A DNA stretch of 64,000 nucleotides, taken from NCBI GenBank assembly GCA_020205615.1, contig CM035170.1:122700642-122764641 (forward strand), in the 5' to 3' direction. The notes under the pieces were generated by a model. The model worked only from the letters and a program-made list of their open reading frames with translations, ran no database searches and was not told the origin of the DNA. The DNA is from Panax quinquefolius (Eukaryota; Streptophyta; Magnoliopsida; Apiales; Araliaceae). Below, piece after piece: positions 10,895-24,560 of the stretch. The stretch's first letter is position 1, and each line of letters opens with the position of its first letter. The position numbers and the translations under genes were made by a program.

Positions 10895-13852
10895 ATGCTT
10901 AGTTTGAGGTACTTCCCTGCGTTGTTCACTAAAAGATTGGAATCAGTTGAATTGTCAAGGAATAGTAGCTCCGTCGTGGTGAGTTGAGCTCTAATTTTAC
11001 ATTTCGTAACTCAATTAAACATAAATTTAACTTTGTTTAGAATTTGTTTCCAATCCTTACTGCATAAGCATTGCCCACAATGTTTGATGTGTATATATGT
11101 ATATCAATGTTTATACATGTACTCAAATTTTTTATACTTGATAATTCAATATTTGCACTTACTTTAACTTGAGATAATTGACATTTTGATAAGTAATGTT
11201 GGCCCCAAGTATGTTAGATATTGTTTATCAGATTTATTATTCAAAACCAATCTATTTATATACCATCAGTCCCACATGTGAGTCCCGTCAATGCAAGTGA
11301 CTTCCCTGGGTCGGTGATGAACTCCCACCAATTGGTGACAGTTATATTGTCATTTATTTTCACTATAACTGGTAAGATGCAAAAAAAGTTTGGTGCAGCA
11401 TGATCCTTAGAGTTTAGGTCAACACAGACAAATTTTCCATTTTATCATAATAATCACATCTTTTCAAAATAGGAGTATCGATATGCTAAATAAATCAGGC
11501 AAAGCTCATGCCCTGCATAGCATTGATTTGCAGTTTTATACTCAAGATAACCAACAAATTACATTCACTTTTGAAATTTCTAATATATGTAAGAAAGTTA
11601 AGTCTCCATACAAACTTATATTTGTCATTAAGGCAACCTTCACTAATTATCTTCAATAGTTCTTTGACAAGGAGATGATAACAAACTAGATCTTGTACGT
11701 TTGGATTGAAGGAATGGAATTGGTGAAGGAATGTAATAGAGAAGGAAATGGAATGATTCATTCCATTCTTGATTGGAATGATTCATTCTATACCCTCTCT
11801 CAAGAAATAAAATTCACAAATTTGGTAGGAATGAGAATGTCTCGTTTCATTACAATGGAACAACCAAACACAATTTTTTTCATTCCATGGGAATAAGTCA
11901 TTCCATTCCCACTTTCATTCATGCAATCCAAACATAGCATAGATTTTAAAAAAAACATAATAATTTAAGGCTCCTTGAGTAATAAAAAAACTTTAAGGAG
12001 AAGTTATGCTCAACTTGGTTTCCAAGATGTAATTGAAACCAAGAAATCTTGGAGTAGATTTTTTCGGATTGATTATTGTGTGTAAACTACCTCTAGTTTA
12101 AGTTCTCTTTCTTTTCATGGCCAAGACTTTTTGGAGGCAAATAGAGAATCTCCTTTTACAGTTCTTATCATTTGGTTCTGGTTCTTCTTACATGTTATGT
12201 ATTTCCTTATTCGTTAGTTATATTGATTCCAGGTATGTGCTGCTAAAGGTCCTCGACCAAGATATCCTCGAGTATGGAAAACCAAAAGGAAAATAGGGAC
12301 CATTTCCAAATCACTGAAGCTTGTTGACTCTGTGAGTTTTTTTTCTTCCTCTGATTATTGGTATCAGGAAAAAAAATGTGCTGCACTGCAGATGATATTT
12401 TGAATTAGTATTCTAGTCTCTGTAAGGATCCTCATCCAATGAATTTATTTTCTTTTGGAACTCTACAAAAATGATTTTTAGACTAATATTTTAAATTATA
12501 AGTATTTTTCTTAATAATTAATAGCTATTCTTGTGCGGTCTTATGTAGATAAAGGAGTTATCAAATGTCAAAGAGGAAGTATATGGGGCTCTTGATTCTT
12601 TCATTGCATGGGAGTTGGAGTTCCCCTTGATTACAGTGAAAAAAGCTTTGAAAACCCTGGAAATTGAAAAGGAATGGAAAAGGATAATTCAGGTTGTATC
12701 AATATTGGATTTTTTATTTTTACTTTTCAAATTAAAAAATTGGGATCTTCCGGAGTGAAGAGTCAATAATGGATACTCAAGTTCACATATATGTTATATA
12801 GGTGACAAAGTGGATGCTAAGCAAAGGTCAAGGAAGAACAATGGGGAGCTATTATACTTTGTTAAATGCTTTGGCAGAAGATGGAAGACTTGAGGAAGCT
12901 GAAGAGCTATGGATAAAGTTGTTTTCAGAAAATTTGGAAAGCATGCCCCGTATTTTCTTTGAGAAAATGATCTCTATTTACTATCGGAGGGAAATGCATG
13001 ACAAAATGTTTGAGGTATTATGGTGCCATGTTATTTTACGATAGTATTATAATTCAGAGACCTAGCATGCAATTCAACTCTGGAGCATATATGTGACTGG
13101 CTATCAATATAACAAATTAAGAGAAGAATTTGTCTGTTTGCAGTTATTCTGTTAGCAATATTTCGAATATAGATACAAGTAATCAAATAATAAATGAGGC
13201 AACAGATGAAGACAGTTCGTCGTGGGATTCTATTTCAGTTTATGCTATTATCTGTTAACTCGTGTAATCTTGATTGAAATCTTGAAAAGACTTCTGGTTG
13301 AAATGTTTGCATTTAATTAGATATTCTAAGAATTTGATCCCACAGCCAGTTTTAAAGTTCATAAATATTTCGCCATCAGCCTGTAAAAATAGATGTACTT
13401 ACTCGGTGGTAGCTCATACTTAAAAGACATTGTAATTTTCACTGCACAAGGATCTTACACAGTAAACTATTTTCGCTTTATAGGTTTTTGCTGATATGGA
13501 AGAGCTTGGCATCAAACCTACTGTTTCAATTGTTGCAATGGTTGGAGATGTCTTTCAAAAGCTTGATATGTTGGACAAAGATGAAAAATTGAAGAAGAAA
13601 TATCCCCCACCAAAGAAGGAATATCGTTATATCAAAGGGAAGCGTGTGAAAATCAGATCAAAGCCACTGGATCAATCTAGCGATGCTAGCAATGGTCTAG
13701 TTAAGTTTGGTGAGGAAAATAATAAGACTTTGCTTGAACCATATGAAAGTACTGAAGTACGTTCAGATGAACCCAATGATAGTAAAAATGGGGTTGCTGA
13801 ATCATGTTCAGCTAAACCTAGTGAATTCTTCTGGCCTTCTTTAGTAACCTAA
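10895..13852 (+). CDS. EMB1417: EMB1417-like pentatricopeptide repeat protein, 5 exons, 302 aa
   Basis: Exons 10895-10978, 12233-12331, 12549-12692, 12802-13014 and 13484-13852 join in phase to 302 codons. The protein resembles Arabidopsis EMB1417 (At4g21190), a short P-type PPR protein needed for embryo development. PPR proteins bind organellar RNA through tandem ~35-residue helical hairpins. Residues 1-~30 ([20 protein letters not shown]) form a basic, Ser-rich targeting region. A conserved block [20 protein letters not shown] follows at about 33-52. PPR-like motifs lie at about 121-155 ([20 protein letters not shown]), 156-190 and 191-225 ([20 protein letters not shown]). A basic stretch ([15 protein letters not shown]) precedes an acidic, probably disordered tail. 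ATG 10895 is the first after the 5' UTR intron acceptor. Target RNA is unknown from sequence. Confidence 0.9.
11690..11937. mobile_element. MITE, hAT-like, in intron 1 of the PPR gene
   Basis: The left end ACGTTTGGATTGAAGGAATGG mirrors the right end, which inverted reads ATGTTTGGATTGCATGAATG. The interior is rich in inverted GGAATG/CATTCC blocks and could fold back over most of its ~245 bp. Ends and size fit a plant hAT-type MITE. The target duplication is not clear. Confidence 0.6.
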
Positions 13853-14840
13853 GACATTGTATATTCTTGGAATGATATATTTTACCAATTATGTATTTGT
13901 AAACAACTTGCTGCTATCATACTTTCTGCTGAAGTGATCCCAATAGCCCCATTATATTCTTCCTGCAATTCAAAATACATGGGAATCAGGATCACCAAAA
14001 CATTGCAATATTGCTGTCTAAGTGCAAGAATTAAAAATTCATTAGCCACAGTCGTTATGTAGTCAGTGGACCAAAATTTTATTCTATCCAGAAATTGTAG
14101 TGTACTTTACCAAGAAACTATACATAGTGCTGAAGATGGTTTTCATTATTTCAAATGATATTGTTTCACTTTGAGAGACGATGCCAAATAAATTACACCA
14201 AATTCGGGAGGATGGTAGTTGTGGTCTCGAACACTAGATGCGTTAAAAAGTCAAATATTCCCATTCGGCCATTCCCATTCCCATTCCCATTCCAATGTTC
14301 TTCACTGTAATCAAAAGATAATGATCTTGAGAAAAGATAACTGTAATCAAAAGATAATGATTTTGTGAGAAGATAAATTATAGAATGGAACGCCTACCAA
14401 ACGTGCAGTGATGTGGTTGAGTTAATTATACATGACATCCATTCACATTAATCTCGCTGGTGATTTGGGGGCCAACACCCAGTAGAAAAAACCTCTACTA
14501 TATGGTAAGCCTGTTGGATCTTGACTGCAAGTGCTGTTACAAAACATCAAGTTGCTTCGTGTAGCCTTCTGTAGGTAAACAGTTGTTCAGTTTCACCTAG
14601 TGAAGGAACATGATTCAGGAAGAGGTCTGAAAGTGCAAATTTTGAAAGGGGAAATTTTGCCCAAGTCTCAATTGTAGATTTGGGTTTAAAGCCTAGTTTA
14701 AAAAATCAGCAAGAGTAGATTACACCAAGGCTCCATGAGCAGAGTAGTAACAGACAAATACTGTGGTGAAAGGTTCCAAAGTTCTTTTCCGAATTAAAAC
14801 CTACATATAAGAAAAAATAAGTAAACTTAAGGTAAGTTAT
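13853..14840. other. Convergent 3' intergenic region with CATTCC repeats
   Basis: It separates the 3' ends of the PPR gene (+) and ERDJ2A (-). It contains a short (CATTCC)n run at about 14269-14293 and a direct duplication of CTGTAATCAAAAGATAATGA around 14305-14360. The piece 14265-14405, ending GGAATGGAACG...CAAACG inverted, may be another small MITE, but I could not define its ends. No gene seen. Confidence 0.5.
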
Positions 14841-17800
14841 TTAATCCTCATCTGAGCCTGAACTTTCAGAACCCGACTGCCTGCCGTTTCCACTTGTTGC
14901 AGTGCCATTGGCAGGGCCCTTCTTATTTGTATCCTTTTCATCTTCATCTTCGCTGTACTCACTCTCATAATCATCATCATATTCTTCCTCTTCAATCTCC
15001 TCTTCCTCGTCCACACCATCCTCCGTGATAGGTCCTTCCTCCATCGTATGAATTCCCCGAGTTCCAGCTCTAGTACATTTCAAGACTTTCACTTTTATGC
15101 TCGTCTTTTTGTCACATCCAATCCACGAATCACACAGTAAATAAGAAGACAGATTATAGTTTCCTTCTGCCGGGGCTTGGAACTTGCCCATCACAAGTCG
15201 TGACCCGCCCCTAACTTTCTCGACTACTTCTTTGATAGCATTACCAGTTTCCCTTGGAGTTGCCCCTGAACCTTGCATTGTCTCCTCAATTGCTTTTGAA
15301 GCTGCAGTAATAGCTGCGGCTTCATCCATGAAAATGACCTTCTGAGAAAACCAGACACTATTCAAATTGGGGTCTGCAAGCAGAAACCAATAATTTTCTT
15401 CCTTGTGGAATGGATAGTATGGGGCGTGGGGGAGGGCACCAATCAACCCATTAGCACGTTTGAGATTTACCCAAGCCTGAACTGTGACAATGTCACCCTC
15501 TTGTATACCCTCTTCACCTTCAGTCTCACAAGTAACTTCAACCGTTATGCAAGGCATCATTTCCAGTACCTTTTCAACATCTTGGATGTCAGCAGCAGAA
15601 AAACCAGCAACTTGAGAAAGCAGCTCATCACGATCCTCAAGGGTCATATCCCGCAGATCCTGAAATGTTCGTACCTTCTGCAAATAAAGAAAAAAACAAG
15701 ATGAAAATAAAGAAGACCAATTAATAACACAATAGATAGGGGAAAAAAAGATGAAAATAAAGAAGACCGAATAATAACACACAATAGACGGACAATTTAA
15801 TACTCTTTGTCGCACAAAGAGAGTATTGCAAATATTAAGAATGTATCTTTATTCCATTTTTACCCTGAAAAATAATTTGTTAGTTTAATAATGGTGGCAT
15901 GGTAATCAAATAGTGATGACAAATAATGGTGGCATGGTAATCATGATCAAATGTCAACAAAGCTTTAGCCAATTTCAAATATTCAAACTGACTTTTTGAG
16001 ATACTTCTTTTACTTCTTTTGAAAGGGCTACATGCGACACACTTCTAAGACTCCATAACCACAATTCTACCTCAATGACATACTGATAGTTGCAGGTCTT
16101 ACAAGTTGCAATTAAACACATTGAGATGCTTTAAATCACAAGGTCACTAGTCCTGAATCTATGCAATCATAGAAGACTCCTTCTAAGATTTCTGCTGAGC
16201 TTTACTAAAAACATCCATTATATGCAAAGAATTTATTCGAAAAACCACCAAAAAGAAGGGTAATGTCACATCAGCAGAGCACTAAGTCAGTTAGTAGAAT
16301 GTGGCTTTGTAGTTGTATCGTAAGTGGGTATAATAGTCCAAGTATTTCGTTTTAATTGGCCTATAGATAGCAGTCGGTTACTTTGTAATGTTTCATGTGT
16401 GAAGTAATAACAGAATTTCTCTCTTGGTTTATTGCTATCTCTTTCACACTCTAAACTCAAACTCTACTTCTCTCTAGGATTCTCTCTAAATCTGATATCT
16501 ATCCTCTCAATCTCTCTATTAATCTCTTTATTATTCTAATCTCTTCTCTTGATCTGTCTGATTTCTACCTTAATCTTCTTACATATCAATTTCTTCGAAA
16601 AACATATTAGAAAACCATAAGTTGTAATCCAAGATTGTAACAGGTACCAAATAGTTTTATGACTGGAAAATGAATTGTAACAGGAGTACATGCATGGATA
16701 AATTCTTTAATTAATGGCTAATGCTTGATATGCCCGACTGGGTTAGTGACAACAAAAACCAAGTGTTTCCTTAGTATCAAGGAAAAAAGAAATCAAAGTT
16801 TGAAAAGACAGCACAAATAGGGTGGATGCCTACAGGAACTTCTTACTCAAAAGACATAATTCTAAACCAATTGCAAACAATAAGATAAGGTTTTCTAAAC
16901 TATTTGCAGCTTTGCAATTAAGAACTTTGAACATGGCTGAATAATGTAGCTGAATTTATGACAGCTGGCAGATGATTGATTAGATTCTTTAGTGGCAAAA
17001 GTAAGAAATGAATACATACCTTGCGCGCTATCTTCTTTATGACAGCTTCATTAAAATGAGGTAGCTGCAGAAAGGGTGCAGTACCCTCCGCAGATCCTCC
17101 AGCAGCCTTCTTTGCACTTAGAGGAACAGCCTGCATTAAGGTCCATGCATTTAACCCTTCACCGAAGCGTGTCATGTTGGCAAAGGAACTAGAAGTCCAA
17201 GATTAAATGTGATAAGGAGAATTAAATTAAACTAAAAAAATTGAAAATCAGATGTAATATTTATATGCTCAGGATAAAGGTAGAGCCACTAACTAGAAGC
17301 CTAGAACTCATGACATGATCAGATTCATAGCAATTAGCAATTTATAATTTATGTATTCATATTTGTACATCAAACACACAAGTTCAATTATCATAAATAT
17401 TTTAAGCACTTACCAAAAAAATTATCTTAGAAAACAAAAATGTGCCTTTATATCAAAATCATAGGAAATCTAACTAAGGGTTCTAAATTAGTGCGGGGGA
17501 AAATCACAAACTGTGACATATTACATTGTAAACTAGCAGGGACGACGATGCCGCCTACTGGGTAAGGGGGGGAAATCGACCCCAATAAAATTTTGGGGAA
17601 TAAAAATTAATAGGTATAAAAAATTAAAAGTTTTGCCCTCTTAATCTTTAGAAAAACTAAATAAAATTCAGCTGACATTCAGTTTTGACGTTCTTATTTT
17701 TTGAATGCGGATAAATTTATAATTTATAAATTACTAATTCAGAAGAGAGAAAAATCAAATGATTTTACCCATGAAAGATACACATAGCTTGTCAGAGTAC

Positions 17801-17916
17801 AAAGAGCAAGGGAGAGAAGAAAAAGGAAGAGAAAAAGGAGAAAATGAGGGAAATAGTTAGTCTCAGCCTCTTGCAACAATACAAAAAGGATCCATATATG
17901 TGTATAACATACACAA

Positions 17917-17953
<37 letters not shown>

Positions 17954-20900
17954 CATATATATAGGACAAACTGCAACCTTAAAGTTTTTGTACAACTGAC
18001 TATAAATATGCTCTTCTTTTTCTAATAATATACAATATATTCTAATGAAAGATTTTAAATTTATATATTATAATATTAAAGTAAAAATGTTGTTATTAAT
18101 TATGAGAGAAAATATATATTTGCTATTCAGGAAGCAAGTCTTGCCACGAGCAAAATTCAGAACAGTCAAAGCAAACAAGAGCCTAATGGAATTCAGTGGA
18201 AATAATTCAGATCATATTTGAGCAAATGAGATTATGAAAATCATGTTTGTACAAAGGTAAGCATATCTGCTTTTGTGGGTGCATGTGTAAGGATAGTGAG
18301 GGAGAGAGGGTATACACATCCTTCAACTATAAGTAGTTTAAGCAATTTGTTCTAGAAAATTTAGCAATATTCAGCTTTGTAGCAGATAATGTTGATTAAA
18401 TAACATCTTTTCAAATAGGTTATCCTTAGATATAAACCTGAATAACACACTGAGAAAGCTCAATAACCCCAACTGCAGGCCTTAGCCAGCCATGCCCCTG
18501 AGCAGTGCGCGGTATAACTGCCATCTGCATATACCAACAAAACATTATAAAGGATGAGTGGCAGAAATTTCAAATTTCAGAAGGAAACAACAGCATAAAT
18601 ATGCGCGTCTCGTTAACTCAACAACGTATTTTATGTCATTTGTTTTCCTCTTCCAACTTCGGTTTTAACTAGTGTTCATAAGCTAATGCAGGATTTTTGT
18701 GGTTGTGGCGGCCGGTTTATAGGAGGACATCAACATTGTGAGCTTGAGAAGGTCATCACACTTCTAACAAGCTTTGAGCTGAGAGATCTGTCAGTGGAGA
18801 CCGACAGACTTGACTAATTGGAAGGAACATAGTAACAGATGCTTTTCAGTTAGATTTTATTGCAGGGCGCTGCAAGCGGGTGGAAACAGGTTGGTCCTGT
18901 ATTGAAGTATATGGAGAGCGGGAGACCCTCAGATGATGTAGGACAGCTTTTGAAGAACAATAGCCATTGATAAAACAAGGAAAATTAACTCGAGAGAGGC
19001 TCCACACCTTATTACTCCAAGTATCTTTTACTTGAATGATGCTCAGTGTACCACTACCCCAAGGGTTTGTCAACCGCAAAAGAGAGAAAAATAACTCATA
19101 ACTTTCTTCAATAATTAATAATCCATTCTATAGCGTGCAATCCTTGTGGGGATTACACCAATATTTATACAAACTCAAAACCGTAATATTACTTGAAAAA
19201 CAATAAAAAGAACTAAAGGACTAAAATATCCTTGCTACATATTAAAATCCTATCACTATTAAATATCCTAAATCCCAACTAATAAATAAAATACATCAAC
19301 TACCATTATATTAAACATGATAAAAAAACTACAAATAATAAATATAAAAATCTTGGATTTGGTCTTGACTTGTAGTCCCCATCATCAGAGCGTGACTCTT
19401 TTTTTTATTAATCTTGGTTGAAAGATATGAGAGCAATCCTCATCAGGACAATTTGTAGAAGAGAGCACATTGTCTCACAATTTTATGTGTTATGGTCTTA
19501 TGGGCTATTGTGAAGAAGAGATGTTGGAACATCTTCTCTTTCATTTTCAGACCACGAGGAGCCTTTGGACGCTTATGTTCTCATTGAGTCATTGTGCAGA
19601 ATCACTTGGGTAATGCCAGGATCGGTCAACAATGACGGGGAAGGAGTGGAGAAGGCTACATGACTTGATGACTCATGGGATATAGCAGACAATTTGGAAG
19701 CAGACAATTTGGAAGGAACCAAATAATTGGCATTGGGAAGCAAGAGTGGGGTTGATCACGTTCATTGTCTTTTCATGGGCCTTATTTTCTTTTAGTTTCA
19801 TGAGGTGTTCCCGGGATAGATTCAGCATTTTGTGAATTTCTTGAGAGAGTTTTTGCTTTGGGGTCTAAAGTATGTACTTTTTGGGAGAGGTCTTTTTGTT
19901 TTGTGGGACATAAGTCTGCCTTTCATTCCCCTAAGCTTTGTATACTACGCGTTTAATCAGTCGTTTATGAAGATCCGGAACTGATATGTTGGTAAAGCAC
20001 AGATTAAGAAGTTCTAAGCAAAACTGATGAGTTATATTTATATGCTCAAGTAGAAAGTTGTAGACATAAAATCATGAGGCATTTTCTTCAATAAAGAAGA
20101 AACTAACTTAAGCAAATACTTAAAAGTAAATATTTTCACCTCAACCATCACCACTTGGAAAGTTTCCATATACAGGATATTCAGATATTACCTTCATCAA
20201 CTCTTCTAGAAGGCGAGGCGCGAGTTCTAGCACGCGCTTGAAGTCTCGTTGCAACTCTGGTGATAAAGCTGCAGTTTCACGAGTTAAATGGGCTTGAATC
20301 AACAACTCTGTCTGAAAGACAAGGGCAGGGTGGTAAATATCTGATTCAATATAAAATCAAAAATAAATCTGTTTGCCTTATAGTATATCAAGACTTAAAG
20401 AGGATTCCTTCAACCTAGATGAACTGTTTGCCTTATAGTATATCAAGTTTCATCACGTATCAAATTTATACACCAAAAAATATATATAAAAAAATCACGA
20501 GTATCAACCTTAACAAGTGCTGGATGCTGCTTCCAAAATTTTGACTGCTCTTGTTTGATGTTCTTAAGGTCCAAATTTAACTCACTTCTAACTAACACAA
20601 AAAGCTTCTGAAGGGGTTCTCCATCAGGCCTACGAACTGGAATCTCCATGTACTCAGCAGCCTTAATGAACACATCCATGACTTTGCTGTAAATAAAGGT
20701 ATCAGAGAAGAATAAAGATATGTTACAAGAGGTACATGACTACTTGAAAGAAATTTGGTTTACCAAACAAACAAAAGAATCATGTACATTCAGTTAAACT
20801 GAGGCCAACTCATTATAGATAAAGGTAGTCACGACAATGCAGATGACAATTTCAATAAGGCATTAATATTTTGACCACTTAAAGAACCAAAGTGAAGTAT

Positions 20901-22502
20901 TCCCTAAACAAATAGAGGAACTAAATTCACTAAATGTACAAAAATAACTATTAGCAATTGTGAAATAAAAAATAAAATACAACCCTGTTGAAGTATGCAA
21001 CAAAATTACATGACATCTGACTAATACGATAACTAGGTCTTACAAGTATCAAAAAATTGAAATTCATGTTTAACCAAGTAAAGCATTAACCATTGACTTA
21101 GTTTATTACTCAATATGACAATGAACTGTATGTTCAATTTATGTGAAACTGTGACAGACATTCATACAACAATTCTTAATACCTGTATATTAGGATCGAG
21201 TATCATACCTTGAGGCCAAGGAAGGTTTCATGAAGTAATAATAGGCCGACAGTGTTTGATGCATAACATAATTTCCGGTATATTTAGATGATCTTGAAAG
21301 ATATACAACAGCTATCACCAATGGCAACAGAATACAGACTCCTACAATCCAAAGCAACAGTATCCCACCGGATGCTCCATCAATGTTAAGCAGGAACTGG
21401 GGAAGAGCTATTCCCATTTGAAACCCCTGAATTAGGACATTGCATAATAATTTTCAGACACGTGAAGGTATCCACATTTTAACTACTTGTCAAAACCCTA
21501 AAAAATATATTCTATAGTCAAGGGTTACCAGCTCCACGAGAGGAAGGTATAATACCTGTCTGCCATCTGGATGGCCATATTTTTCATAATTCTCACGTGA
21601 TACTGGATCTGTCAGAGCCTGATAAGCCTTGGATATGTACTCCACAAAGTATTTGTTCGCATCTGTAAATTAAACAATAAAGACCACTTTTAACATGAGT
21701 TGGGATCTTGTTCATACAAAGTTACGCACAAAAATACACAACATTTTTAATTTTATTTTTCGGGAAAAAATACACAGAAAAGTTAGAACACCTTCAACCT
21801 GGATCTGGATTTTTATCAGGGTGGTATAGAATAGAGAGTTTCCTGTATGCCTTTCTTATTTCAGAATCAGAAGCTCCAGGTTGTAACCCAAGTATACTAA
21901 ATGGCTCAAATACTTGAATCTAACAAAAGAAAATGTTGATTCAAGTAAATTAAATTTTCAAACATTTAAATACATGCAGGTAGTATATTTATTATATGAA
22001 ACAGGGCTGATTCAATTTTCAGAACAAGCCTAGACATGGAACTCTGAAATTAACTAAATTAAAAATAGGGTCAATATCCATCACCATCAACAATCAATGT
22101 TTAAGTGCTTACCTCACCACTTGTATGCTTGATGTAATAAACAAGGATGCCCATGATAACCCAGAGAAGCACTAGTGTCATGTTACTGCATGTTGAGAAG
22201 TTTGAGATCTGCAAAGTAATTTTGAAACAGAAAATAAATTAAACTACAGAAAAAATAACAAGATAATCATACCACACAAAGGTAATTCCTGCCTTACAGT
22301 AAGAACATGCACTCACCCGCTTAAAAATTGATTTGCAATACTTTCCAGATCGAGAGCAAACAGAACACCCACAGTTGATGCTCTTGGTTTTCTTCGAGGC
22401 AGCACGGCATAATTTTAGTATTGTATAGGGCACCAAAGGCAGGGCAAGCATTGTCAAAATAAATATTGGGAACAATCCACTATTTTCTTCTGAAGCAGCC
22501 AT
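14841..22502 (-). CDS. ERDJ2A: ERDJ2A, Sec63-type J-domain protein of the ER translocon, 10 exons, 686 aa
   Basis: Exons 22502-22317, 22208-22113, 21919-21799, 21662-21556, 21426-21209, 20686-20509, 20311-20192, 18524-18438, 17130-17020 and 15677-14841 join in phase to 686 aa, almost the length of Arabidopsis ERDJ2A (687 aa). It is the plant Sec63: an ER membrane protein that recruits BiP to the Sec61 channel for protein import. Membrane segments lie at about 10-29 ([20 protein letters not shown]), 73-89 and 191-213. Between the second and third, a lumenal J domain (about 99-165) carries the catalytic HPD at 127-129 ([10 protein letters not shown]). A cytosolic Sec63/Brl domain follows (about 235-620), and an extremely acidic tail (about 625-686, DE-rich with Ser) that in yeast Sec63 is a phosphorylated Sec62-binding site. 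All key residues are present and nothing is broken, so it is probably a functional gene. The intron between exons 7 and 8 (1667 bp) contains retroelement relics. Confidence 0.95.
15700..15950. repeat. Short tandem duplications in an ERDJ2A intron
   Basis: AGATGAAAATAAAGAAGACC occurs twice around 15700-15790. ATAATGGTGGCATGGTAATC occurs twice around 15888-15945. Both are local direct duplications with small differences. Confidence 0.75.
16264..16600 (+). mobile_element. Possible solo LTR/TRIM fragment (Copia-like)
   Basis: This begins TGTCACATCAGC, has a TATA-like GCCTATAGATAG at about 16360, then a long CT-rich leader (TCTCTCTCTAGGATTCTC style), the usual look of a plant Copia LTR. I could not find the 3' terminus or a matching target duplication, so the limits are approximate. 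It lies in the intron between ERDJ2A exons 9 and 10. Confidence 0.4.
17918..17963 (+). repeat. (CA)n(TA)n microsatellite
   Basis: A CA run is followed directly by a TA run, in the intron between ERDJ2A exons 8 and 9. Confidence 0.9.
18650..19400 (-). mobile_element. Degraded retroelement fragment with LTR-like end
   Basis: On the minus strand a TATA-like TATAAATATTGG (plus about 19160-19171) is followed by a leader and then TGGTACACTGAGC at about 19040-19052, which resembles the tRNA-Met primer binding site TGGTATCAGAGC of plant LTR elements. Beyond it an open stretch (19079-18846, no known domain) could be the start of an internal region. All of this lies within an ERDJ2A intron. The reading is tentative. 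Confidence 0.3.
19440..19900 (+). pseudogene. LINE reverse-transcriptase C-terminal (zf-RVT-like) relic
   Basis: Plus-strand translation around 19495-19880 gives [20 protein letters not shown], resembling the zf-RVT region at the end of plant LINE ORF2 (EE..HLLFHC...R.LW). Stops and frameshifts interrupt it. A 15-bp direct duplication CAGACAATTTGGAAG occurs at about 19686-19716. It lies inside the ERDJ2A intron and has no full element around it. Confidence 0.45.
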
Positions 22503-22539
22503 AGGGACCTTCTGTCTAAACCAACTTTTATATGCTTAC

Positions 22540-24560
22540 TGTATCTGTGAAAAAATCCTAAATGGTTGGCCAGCTGATCCATAGCAAAGAACAACAGTAA
22601 CAACAACATCATATCCAACACAAGAGATCCCATTGCCAATCAAACTTCTTTGTAATTTAGAGGGTTAACCATCCCTCCACTGAAAAAGTCTAAGCATATA
22701 AATCATAACATATATACATTGGTAATTTTACGGGTCTCAAATTTTTTGTCTCAAATAGTGTTTCATTATGTGGCATTATTTCATGTTTTCAGTACATCTC
22801 TTATGATTCGCTATATTTCATCAAGTACAATTTGTCTTATTCAATACCAAATCATTTGAGACTCCTAACATTATACATTGAAAGAGTAATTAGAGGGTTT
22901 ATTTCAAGATTTAAAGGCTTAATCTTTTAAAATGCTCCCAAAGTGTTTCACCCCCCATAAAATGTAGGCTTAATTGAGACATATTATGGGCTATGTTTCT
23001 TTGCAAAGACTTTGGATGGATTGGACCTTAATTCTTTAATGAATCCTTATCCTATTTTTCGCATCAAAATTTTACTTAGGTTCATGGGACGAATACGGGA
23101 ATGTCCGAACGTGGCACGCTACATAATCTAAAATGTGGTACACTATAGGTAGCTTTATAAGGATACTTATAGTTAGGAATTCTCTCAGGGTTATAAAGCA
23201 TAATTTTATTAAAGATTCTTAGTTGCGTTAACGAGGGTATTGTTCTGGAAATTATCTAATATAATTGTGATGTTTGATCATTCAACATAAGTTAGACTAA
23301 CGATATTTGTGCAGTTAGAGGTTGACAACAAACTAATATTTGAGTATGCTTAATTTTGAATATTGGTACATAATATTACCATGTTTAGAAATGCAAGTAC
23401 CAATATGTGGTTCGAAAAGTCATTGAGAGCATCTGGTAACTCTGCTTTGAAGTATAATTTGCTGACAAATTAATACCCCAAACAGATGTGTACCATCCAA
23501 TACCACCTCCTGCAGTTATTCGATTTGTGAAAATAATCTTTGCAAAGCCATGTAACATATGGAAAAAACTTTTATCTCACAGAAGTACTATTTTTTGTCT
23601 TTATCTTTCAGTAAGTATCTGGAACTCCTACTATTATCCAATATTTTGTATTTAAATATGTAGTTTGAACAACTTCACTTAGAATCAAGTATGTCTTGTA
23701 TTCAATAAGTAACTAATGCTCAAAGTTTATAAATTCAAGTCCAACTATTCATTCAACTTGTCAGTTGATCAAGCATAATTATATTTTCCATTGTTCAAAA
23801 AAAATTAATCAATGGAGAAAAACAAGGAAGAAGAAGGAGATGAAGAAGAAAGATATGACACTCTAAACCATATATTTACCAAAAATACGAGATTATCCTG
23901 CATCCTTTATCTATTTTGGTCAAAAGTAAAAGCAATTCCTTGAGAGATTTAAATTAATTAATAGGAACTTTACTACCTAAATTTTCATGAACATAAAAAA
24001 TAAAAAAAATTGCAACATAACAGTGTCAGTTACATAGTGATAAATAATGGAAAGCACATCAACCTAGTCAAATTCATTCCATATCAAAGTAGTAGGCCGG
24101 CCCTATAGATGGGTAATTTATTCAAGCCAAAATTGATGGTCAGCACACTCAATATCCAAACAGAATTCAGAGCTCTACAATACAGATGAAAGAGAATCAA
24201 TTGCAATAAATATATTTGACTTGTTTTTTTAGTGAAATCCACTAAACCCTATCATTATAGTTTCTAACATGTAAATTACAGATCAAAACAAGAACAAATT
24301 TAAAAGATGAAAACCTCGTCTAAAATTCACTTCAAAAAACTAGCGGATACAGTCTGATCATACGCGTGAATTTAAGAATTTAATATATTCAAACGATATT
24401 CACGTAAATATGAATAGATGCAATTCAATTACCTAATAGCCGAATAAGAAGTCGGAGATTTGCTTCTTATTCTTTTCGATAATTGAATCTGCTTCTTATT
24501 CTACAATCAAACACCGTGATTTTGTTACAGGGCGCGAAGGTTGAGAAATATAAGAACCAG
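22540..24560 (-). promoter_or_regulatory. ERDJ2A 5' leader, probable 5' UTR intron and promoter side
   Basis: An acceptor-like GATACAG ends at about 22540, 38 bp upstream of the ATG. A donor-like CTATTAG|GTAATTG sits at 24432, which would make a ~1.9 kb 5' UTR intron, with the leader exon in the less AT-rich patch 24433-24560. Splice-site sequences are seen; the transcript structure is inferred. A possible small MITE lies inside it. Confidence 0.4.
22730..22885. mobile_element. Possible small MITE with GGGTCTCAAAT ends
   Basis: The left end GGGTCTCAAATTTTTTGTCTC mirrors the right end, which inverted reads GGAGTCTCAAATGATTTGG. It is about 155 bp long. The target duplication is uncertain. It lies upstream of ERDJ2A. 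Confidence 0.4.

Noticed and set aside
14837..15019. A small Arg/Met-rich minus-strand protein
   Set aside because: Shifted-frame translation of the acidic C-terminal exon of ERDJ2A.
17739..17995. A short membrane protein with poly-Tyr/Ile/Val/Cys
   Set aside because: Translation of a (CA)n(TA)n microsatellite within an intron.
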